Source: Burkholderia gladioli (GTDB taxonomy: Bacteria; Pseudomonadota; Gammaproteobacteria; Burkholderiales; Burkholderiaceae). From it: DNA of 64,000 bases. Under the pieces are notes generated by a model. That model worked only from the letters and a program-made list of their open reading frames with translations, was not told the DNA's origin and did not search any database. Every line of letters begins with the position of its first letter. Position 1 is the stretch's first letter. The position numbers and the translations under genes were made by a program. The stretch lies in the NCBI RefSeq assembly GCF_000959725.1, contig NZ_CP009322.1:930001-994000 (forward strand). The letters run 5' to 3'. This document shows positions 58,988-64,000 of this stretch, in pieces.

Positions 58988-59611
58988 CTAGTTCAGATCG
59001 ATCATGGTGGCCGTCAGCTTCAGGCTCTGGCCGCCCTGCAGGGCCAGGCTGGCCTCGCCGAGGCTGGCCTTCACGTTGCCGGCCGTGTTGCGCACCGTCA
59101 CCTGCGAGCCGGTCAGCGTGAGCGTGCCCTTCGCGGTGATCGACAGGTCGCCTTCGCTGCTGAGGCTGATGGTATTGCTCGAGGTGTCGATCTGGATGCG
59201 GTTCTGCTTGGCGTCGACGATCGTCACGCCGCCGCCGTTGGGCGAATCGTCGAGCGTGATGGTCTTGCCGTTGCGGGTGCGGATCACGCGCACGTCCTGC
59301 TGGCTGTCGGTCGGCACCGGCGGCTTCTGCGCGCCGTTCCAGAGGAAGCCGATCACGTAGGGCTTGCTCGGGTCGCCGTTGGCGAACGCGAGCAGCGCCG
59401 AGTCGCCGATCTGCGGCAGGAACAAGGCGCCGGTGTTCGGGCCGGCGAAGAAGCTGGTGATCTGGGCCCAGTCCGATTCGATTTCCGCGCCCTTGAGCAC
59501 GAAGCTCACCTTCACGCGCCCGTAACCTTCCGGATCGCGCGTGTCGGCCACCTTGCCGAGCGTCACGCCGAGCGCGAGCGAGTCGAGCGCGAGGGTGTGG
59601 TCGGGAGTCAT
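58988..59611 (-). CDS. Spike protein, gpV/gp5-like baseplate protein (C-terminal half of Afp8/VgrG)
   Basis: The 207-residue protein contains the OB-fold of phage baseplate spike proteins: 'LGVTLGKVADTRDPEGYGRVKVSFVLKGAEIESDWAQITSFFAG' and 'GALFLPQIGDSALLAFANGDPSKPYVIGFLWNG'. A beta-helix region follows ('NGKTITLDDSPNGGGVTIVDAKQNRIQIDTSSNTISLSSEGDLSI'). In VgrG and in Afp8 this part is fused to a gpD-like half, but here the gpD half is a separate gene with a four-base ATGA overlap. The two chains should assemble into one central spike. Confidence 0.9.
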   Translation of the reverse strand: MTPDHTLALDSLALGVTLGKVADTRDPEGYGRVKVSFVLKGAEIESDWAQITSFFAGPNTGALFLPQIGDSALLAFANGDPSKPYVIGFLWNGAQKPPVPTDSQQDVRVIRTRNGKTITLDDSPNGGGVTIVDAKQNRIQIDTSSNTISLSSEGDLSITAKGTLTLTGSQVTVRNTAGNVKASLGEASLALQGGQSLKLTATMIDLN

Positions 59612-60651
59612 ATGCCGGTTCTCCGCAGTGTGAATTCGGTCTGGTAGCCGTCCTCGACATCGAACGTGTGGGTGCTGGAGGTGATGTAGTAGATGCCGTT
59701 GAAGCGCTGGCTCAGCCCGGTCAGGCGCACGTTGATGCCGGCCACCAGGCTGGCGTCGCCGAGCACGCTGGTGCGGCCCTCGATGAAGCCGGCCAGGTTG
59801 CGCTGGTATTGCGCGGCGGCCACGCTTTGCAGCGCCTCGGGCGTGACGATGTTGGGCCGCTCGTAGCGCACCGACGAATCGGGGAAACTGCTGGCGGCCT
59901 GGTAGCCCGTCTCGCTGCCGCCCATCCGGTCGCGCGCGGTGCCGCTCGACACGGTGGCCGACAGCGGCTGGTTCGAGACGATGTCGTAGCTGCTGACGCT
60001 GACCTGCTGGCCCAGCGTCGGCACCCGCAGCTTGAGATCGAGATCGTCCACGTCGGCCGGGAAGTTCAGCGTGCGCACGGGGCTCGCGCCCTCGGCGCCA
60101 GGGCGGAACACCAGCGTGGTGCCGTCCATCAGCAACTCGTAGTTGAGCTGCGCGCAGCGCGCCATCAGGAAGTCGTAATTGGTCTGGTTGCTCTGCAGCA
60201 CATAGTCGTTGACGATGCCGGCGCGGCCCTGCGTGTCGATCGCGAGCCCGGCGTCGGCGGCCACCTGCGCGGCGATGTCGGTATCGCTCGCCTGCTGGAA
60301 GGTACGCGTGCGCGTGCCGAACTTGAGCCGGTACATCTTGTCGAAGCCGCGCACCGTGACGGTCGAATAGCGGCTGAAATGCGGCTCGATCGCGGTGATC
60401 TCGCCGGTCACCAGCTGGGTCAGCGTATCGATGCCCAGCGAGATCGAGATCGCGTCGCCGGGGGCGAACGCATCGAGGTTGACGTCCTGCCAGGCGCCGG
60501 TGGACGACACGATGTTCAGCGTGAAGCTGAACATGGTCGGCACGTTGATCTCGTGCTGGACCGTCACGCTGCTCACCGCGGCGGATACCGCGCTCGACAG
60601 CGCCTGGCGGTTCTTCATGATCCGGAACCCGCCGGTCAGCACCTCAGACAT
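59608..60651 (-). CDS. Hub protein, phage late-control gpD-like (N-terminal half of Afp8/VgrG)
   Basis: The 347-residue hub protein has 'VQHEINVPTMFSFTLNI', 'SISLGIDTLTQLVTGEITAIEPHFSRYSTVTVRGFDKMYRLKFGTRTRTFQQASDTDIAAQVAADAGL' and 'QSNQTNYDFLMARCAQLNYELLMDGTTLVFRP', all typical of the gp27/gpD half of VgrG-type proteins. The C-terminus 'RFNGIYYITSSTHTFDVEDGYQTEFTLRR' closes the domain. It overlaps the LysM gene upstream by eight bases and the gpV-like gene downstream by four. It forms the trimeric hub joining tube to spike. Confidence 0.92.
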   Translation of the reverse strand: MSEVLTGGFRIMKNRQALSSAVSAAVSSVTVQHEINVPTMFSFTLNIVSSTGAWQDVNLDAFAPGDAISISLGIDTLTQLVTGEITAIEPHFSRYSTVTVRGFDKMYRLKFGTRTRTFQQASDTDIAAQVAADAGLAIDTQGRAGIVNDYVLQSNQTNYDFLMARCAQLNYELLMDGTTLVFRPGAEGASPVRTLNFPADVDDLDLKLRVPTLGQQVSVSSYDIVSNQPLSATVSSGTARDRMGGSETGYQAASSFPDSSVRYERPNIVTPEALQSVAAAQYQRNLAGFIEGRTSVLGDASLVAGINVRLTGLSQRFNGIYYITSSTHTFDVEDGYQTEFTLRRTGI

Positions 60652-61288
60652 AGGCGGCCCCGTTGAACGATTCGCCGTGTGTGTCGATGATCACGAGCGT
60701 GCGGCCGATGTCCTGGCGGCGCGGGAAGTTCAGCGGATCGTCGATGCCGTTGGTCTCGGCGATCAGCCGCCACTGGCCCGGATCGCCGAGGGTGCGCTGC
60801 GCGATCAGGTAGAGCCGGTCGTTCTCGGTCACCTGCCAGAGCCGGCGGCAATTGAAATACCCCTGCGCGCGCAGGTCTTCCTCGGGCGTGAGCACCGACT
60901 TGAGCGTGACGCTGAGCTCGGCGCGCACCGGCACGCCCGAGGACAGGAACATCGTGAACTTCTGGTCGAGCTTGCTGATCATGCCCACGAACAAGGGCCC
61001 CGCCCAGGTGAATACCACCACCGGCGGTTCGCGGCGCTCGGCCGTGCCGATGGTGGGCTGCGTGAGCGCGGCGATCCGGTTGGTGAGCGCGCGCACGTCG
61101 CTCTGCTTCTCGTAGGTGTCGAAGAACAGCGAGACAGTCAGGTCGTCGTCGTCCACGCGCTGGAACTGCACGTTCGAGCCCTGGCCCTTCAACTGCACGG
61201 TCTTGTTCAGCGACAGCTCGGTGGGGTTGTACATCACCGGGATCTCCTCGCCGGTCTTCTGCACCACGATCTTGGCCATTTCGAGCAT
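60644..61288 (-). CDS. LysM-containing contractile injection system tube-initiator protein (Afp7/Pvc7-like)
   Basis: The 214-residue protein pairs a CIS tube-protein N-terminal domain ('AKIVVQKTGEEIPVMYNPTELSLNKTVQLKGQ', 'DDLTVSLFFDTYEKQSDVRALTNRIAALTQP') with a C-terminal LysM fold ('WQVTENDRLYLIAQRTLGDPGQWRLIAETNGIDDPLNF', then 'GRTLVII'). In PVC and Afp particles this protein clamps the hub to the first tube layer. The start (61286-61288) shares one base with the stop of the upstream gene. Length is normal for the family. Confidence 0.9.
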   Translation of the reverse strand: MLEMAKIVVQKTGEEIPVMYNPTELSLNKTVQLKGQGSNVQFQRVDDDDLTVSLFFDTYEKQSDVRALTNRIAALTQPTIGTAERREPPVVVFTWAGPLFVGMISKLDQKFTMFLSSGVPVRAELSVTLKSVLTPEEDLRAQGYFNCRRLWQVTENDRLYLIAQRTLGDPGQWRLIAETNGIDDPLNFPRRQDIGRTLVIIDTHGESFNGAAYV

Positions 61289-63168
61289 CAGCGCGCTCCC
61301 TTTCGATAGCGTTCGGCGTTGACCCGGCCGGCCAGCGCGGATTCGATGCCGCGCACCAGCGAGCGCATCAGCGCGGGCGAGTGCAGCGTGTCGGCGACGG
61401 TGGCGCGGATCTGCTCGACATGCTCGCGGCGATGGAGGATCTCGCGGACCACCTGGGTGCGCACCGTGGTCTCGATATGGCGGATCTCGCGCTCGAGCTC
61501 CACCGCGCTGCGGCCGGCGGCGCGGCGGTAGGCATGCGCGGGCGGCGGCATGCGCGTGTCGCCGTAGCGGACCAGCACGGGCCCGGCCGGCTCGGCGGCT
61601 GCTGGCGCGGGTGCGAGGGCGGTCGATAGCGCACCGGGGGCGGCGAGCGAGGCGGCGGCCATCCGGATCGCGGCCGCGGAGGGCGCGGCGTTGCGCTCGC
61701 GCGGCACGATGCGCACGCGGCGCGCGGCGAGTGTCGCGAGGCGGCTGGCTGAAACCGGGGCGAGCGCGATGGCCGAGGCCGTTCGCGCGGCGGTGGGCTC
61801 GTCGTGCGCGGCCGGCATCACGAGCGCGGCGGCCGGCGATGCCGCCGGTATCGGGCCCGATCGCGGGCGCGGCGACGCGGCCATCCCGGTAGGGGCGGCG
61901 AGGGTACGCGGGCGGACCAGGGTGCCGACGGCCGACGGCGCGTGCGGCGTCGCTTGCCGGCGGGCCAGTTGGGCATGGACTGGCGGGCCGTCCGGCGTCG
62001 CGCGCGAGCCCGGCTGTGCCATGCGGCCGGCGGTGCCCGCATCGCGTGCCGCTATGGCAGCGGGCCGGCCCGTGATGGGCGAGTCGCGGTGCGCGGCGCC
62101 ATCGGCGGCCACGCGCGGCGCTTGGCGCAGCAGCGTGAGGCTCGTGTCGACGATCGGCGAAGGTGCTTGCGGCGTGTCTTGCGCGACCGGCGCGCGGTGC
62201 CGGCGTGCGAACGTGCCGGGCGCGGGATCGGCGGCGCGTGCCGATCCCGCCGCGGCCATGCGGGTGGCCTGTCGCGCGATGCGGCCCAGCCACGCGTCAG
62301 GCGCGGTCTGCGCGCGGGACAGGTTGCGCGCCTGCTTATCGGGTTGCCGTGGGCGACTGCCGTCGAGGCGTGTGCCGGCATGCCCGACGGCCGATGCGAT
62401 AGCGGCGGCCGGGTGCGCGCGCCGTAGCGACATCGCCGCCGGCGCCGGCCAGCCGCGGCTGTCCAGCACATGATCTGCTGCGTCGGTGAACACCCTCGAG
62501 CCAGATCGCGCCCGAGGCGCGGCCGGCGCGAGCGTCCCCGGCCAGGTCCGATGCACGACCGACGCCGGCGTCCCCGGCCACGCTCGATGCTCGGCCGGCG
62601 GCGCGGCGCCGGTCGAGGCAGCGGGCCTCATCGCCGAGCCGGTCCGCGCCGCGGCGTGCCGCTGCACCGCGCGTGCCGGCATGGCCGCCGCCTGCCACGC
62701 ATCGGCCGGATGCTGGCGCGGCGAGGTTGCCGCTTGGTGCCCGCCGCGCGCGGCGAGACGAGTGCCGAGACGAGTGCCGAGATAAGCGGCCAGCCGCCTG
62801 TCGCCCGCCGCATCGAGCGCGGCGGGCGACAGGCCGGCTGCCGGCCCGGGCCGCGCGCGCCCGGCGCCATCGCGCGGCGCGCGGCCACGCTCGCGATCCG
62901 CCTCGGCGAGCGCCTGCCGGATCAGGCGCGGCAGCCGTGTCGAACCATGCAGATGGAGCGCGAACGCCTGCGCCAGCGTGACCGACACATGGCCCGCCGC
63001 CGGGCGCAGATGGACCAGCGGCGTCGCGAACGGCGCGAGCGACGCGCGTTGCGCGTTCGTCGCGGGCCCGGCGATCCGCGCGCCGGCAGCCGCGACCGAG
63101 GCCGCAAGCGCGGCGGCCGCGCGCATCGCGCCGAGCTGCATGCCCGCGGCCGAATCCGGCCGCATCAT
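61288..63168 (-). CDS. Ala/Arg/Pro/His-rich eCIS operon protein with helical C-terminus, unknown
   Basis: This 626-residue frame sits between tube and LysM genes and is coupled to both (ATGA overlap at its start, one shared base at its end). It has three parts: a short N-terminal domain ('PLVHLRPAAGHVSVTLAQAFALHLHGSTRLPRLIRQALAEAD'), about 430 residues of low-complexity Ala/Arg/Pro/His sequence, and a C-terminal helix pair ('ELEREIRHIETTVRTQVVREILHRREHVEQIRATVADTL'). The ends look conserved in style and the centre unstructured. It occupies the place of Afp6/Pvc6, but I cannot show homology. In this GC-rich DNA the long frame could partly be chance, yet the tight overlaps support a real gene. 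Confidence 0.6.
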   Translation of the reverse strand: MMRPDSAAGMQLGAMRAAAALAASVAAAGARIAGPATNAQRASLAPFATPLVHLRPAAGHVSVTLAQAFALHLHGSTRLPRLIRQALAEADRERGRAPRDGAGRARPGPAAGLSPAALDAAGDRRLAAYLGTRLGTRLAARGGHQAATSPRQHPADAWQAAAMPARAVQRHAAARTGSAMRPAASTGAAPPAEHRAWPGTPASVVHRTWPGTLAPAAPRARSGSRVFTDAADHVLDSRGWPAPAAMSLRRAHPAAAIASAVGHAGTRLDGSRPRQPDKQARNLSRAQTAPDAWLGRIARQATRMAAAGSARAADPAPGTFARRHRAPVAQDTPQAPSPIVDTSLTLLRQAPRVAADGAAHRDSPITGRPAAIAARDAGTAGRMAQPGSRATPDGPPVHAQLARRQATPHAPSAVGTLVRPRTLAAPTGMAASPRPRSGPIPAASPAAALVMPAAHDEPTAARTASAIALAPVSASRLATLAARRVRIVPRERNAAPSAAAIRMAAASLAAPGALSTALAPAPAAAEPAGPVLVRYGDTRMPPPAHAYRRAAGRSAVELEREIRHIETTVRTQVVREILHRREHVEQIRATVADTLHSPALMRSLVRGIESALAGRVNAERYRKGAR

Positions 63169-63635
63169 GTGCCGCTCCCGCGCTTGCGGATTCCCTCGTG
63201 CGCGAGCGTGAAGCTCTGCGTCGCGATGAGCGTCTGGCTCGCGTCGATCTGCGGCCCTTGCCACTCGATCGGCCAGGCGTTGACGAAATTCCAGGCCACC
63301 GTCGTATTGCCGAGATTGTCGAGCAGGTAGATCGTGCCGTTCTTGCGCGTCACCTTGCCCGCCGCGGCAGCGGTGAACCAGTTCCACAGCGGGTCGACCG
63401 CGCTCACGCCGCCCTTGAGCACCAGATCGCTGCCGACCACCTGGCCGGGCAGCTTGTACTCGATGTCGTTGACGCCGCCCTGGCGGATCGTCTTGACCTC
63501 GTTCTTCACCTGCAGCCCGTCCACCGACGTGAAGCCGCCCACCAGGATGCCGCCCATCTCGATGCAGAAGTTGTACGCCATGAACGGGTTGGCGCTGGCC
63601 GCCGGCTGCCGCGCGGAACTCGATCCCAAAGCCAT
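63165..63635 (-). CDS. eCIS tail tube protein (gp19-like; Afp1/Afp5-like)
   Basis: The 156-residue inner-tube subunit shows the standard opening 'ANPFMAYNFCIEMGGILVGGFTSVDGLQVKNEVKTIRQGGVNDIEYKLPGQVVGSDLVLKGGVSAVDPLWNW' of T4 gp19-like tube proteins, in which 'F-x-V-E-I-x-G...F-x-E-x-x-G-L' and 'Y-K-L-P-G' are conserved. 'LLDNLGNTTVAWNFVNAWPIEWQGPQIDA' is the C-terminal signature. It stacks as hexamers to form the tube through which cargo passes. The ribosome-binding site (gggga) overlaps the end of the 58-residue gene upstream. Confidence 0.95.
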   Translation of the reverse strand: MALGSSSARQPAASANPFMAYNFCIEMGGILVGGFTSVDGLQVKNEVKTIRQGGVNDIEYKLPGQVVGSDLVLKGGVSAVDPLWNWFTAAAAGKVTRKNGTIYLLDNLGNTTVAWNFVNAWPIEWQGPQIDASQTLIATQSFTLAHEGIRKRGSGT

Positions 63636-63636
63636 T

Positions 63637-63813
63637 TCATATCCCCAATCGAAGACTCTTCTCGCGCTCGTCGCTGTTCATGGTGTCGTTGATGCGGCTG
63701 ATCCGTTCGCACCAGCGGCGGCGCTCCGCGTGCTCCATCGCCAGGATGTCCCTGTACGACCAGTGGAAGTGATACGCGATGAACGCGATCTCCTCGTAGA
63801 TCTGGTCGGGCAC
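63637..63813 (-). CDS. Small eCIS protein, 58 aa, GTG start (DUF6760-like)
   Basis: Translation from the GTG at 63811-63813 gives a 58-residue protein starting VPDQIYEEIAFIAYHFHWSY and continuing RDILAMEHAERRRWCERISRI. This resembles the short conserved protein seen next to tube genes in eCIS and some phage-tail operons (DUF6760-type, by memory). Trp/Arg-rich 'HAERRRWCERI' is the notable motif. The GTG shares one base with the TAG of the upstream gene, and the stop is one base before the tube start region. It may be a tube or sheath chaperone; the function is unknown. Confidence 0.75.
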   Translation of the reverse strand: MPDQIYEEIAFIAYHFHWSYRDILAMEHAERRRWCERISRINDTMNSDEREKSLRLGI

Positions 63814-64000
63814 TACAGGGAGGCGAGTTTTCCCGCGTTGTCCGCGCCCGGCATCGCCACCACGTTGTCCTCGGACTGCACCTGGTTGATGCGGTTGTAG
63901 AGATCCTGCAGATAGGCGAAATCGGCCGAGAACAGATCCTCGATCACCTTGGTGTTGACCATGTCGAGACTGCCCAGGCGCACGATCACGCGCGACAGCA
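63813..64000 (-). CDS. eCIS/phage tail protein, 3' end only (runs off the window)
   Basis: The last 61 codons of a gene are visible, ending in TAG at 63813-63815. The readable protein, LSRVIVRLGSLDMVNTKVIE followed by DLFSADFAYLQDLYNRINQV, is typical in style of the small conserved tail-assembly proteins that precede the tube gene in such operons. The end is 'AMPGADNAGKLASL'. The N-terminus lies beyond position 64000, so length and full identity cannot be judged. Confidence 0.7.
   Translation of the reverse strand, partial: LSRVIVRLGSLDMVNTKVIEDLFSADFAYLQDLYNRINQVQSEDNVVAMPGADNAGKLASL

Noticed and set aside
37271..64000. Cluster considered as a T6SS or an intact prophage
   Set aside because: T6SS membrane genes (tssJ, tssL, tssM) and hcp/clpV-type genes are absent, and no head, terminase, lysis or integrase genes are seen. 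LysM hub, AAA+ ATPase and DUF4157 cargo fit eCIS. The right side is not visible, so the prophage option is only unlikely.

Overview
The window is GC-rich, densely coded DNA from a Beta-proteobacterium, most likely a Burkholderia. The signs are codon use saturated with G/C at third positions, a typical Burkholderia porin, many LysR/AraC regulators, and an nlpD-like gene followed by a class A beta-lactamase of the PenA type, the arrangement described for B. pseudomallei and relatives. No tRNA, rRNA or CRISPR array was seen.

Layout. 1-6.1 kb: a sulfonate-type binding protein, a flavin reductase, an AraC remnant next to an 18-copy 9-bp satellite, an intact AraC regulator, a DUF2000 protein, then an AT-richer leader and a cysC (APS kinase) plus sulfotransferase pair that can make and use PAPS. 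6.2-20.8 kb: mntH behind a Fur-type operator, a metallophosphoesterase, an SDR without its catalytic Tyr/Lys, an MFS transporter, a LysR regulator, an MscS channel, a pyrroline-2-carboxylate reductase, an OpgC-like membrane protein, a porin with a clear terminator, a TauE-like exporter and a MocR regulator. 20.8-25.0 kb: LysR, then a translationally coupled nitrilase, threonine aldolase and PhzF set. 25.2-29.6 kb: a 36-residue membrane peptide, nlpD-like lipoprotein, penA-type beta-lactamase, LysR, a pilin-like secreted protein and a GlsB/YeaQ membrane protein. 29.9-37.1 kb: a complete peptide-type ABC importer with two tandem paralogous binding proteins.

37.3 kb to the right edge: one long minus-strand operon for an extracellular contractile injection system (eCIS; Afp/PVC/MAC type). 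In transcription order it has a partial conserved tail protein, a 58-residue GTG-start protein, the tail tube, an Ala/Arg/Pro-rich protein, a LysM hub protein, a spike split into gpD- and gpV-like genes, a PAAR tip, a gp25 wedge, a coiled-coil peptide, two J-type baseplate proteins, a gpI-type protein, two fibre proteins, a free-standing copy of the fibre tip, three Fe(II)/2-oxoglutarate oxygenase genes, an AAA+ ATPase and a 1,628-residue effector candidate. Sheath, tape-measure and cap genes are not visible and are expected beyond position 64000.

The main discovery candidate is that last protein. Its N-terminus carries the eCIS-associated DUF4157 (HExxH) domain. Its C-terminus carries all three boxes of a eukaryotic-type ubiquitin-specific protease (USP, peptidase family C19): GNTCY, a QQD-like box, and the GHY...W..RD box. 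A PLP-enzyme-like segment lies between them and an NLS-like basic tail follows. This suggests a phage-tail-like weapon delivering a deubiquitinase to eukaryotic cells. The three oxygenase genes, a possible modification module, are the second unusual feature. A third theme is a set of short tandem-repeat arrays (9-14 bp units), four of them placed just after stop codons.
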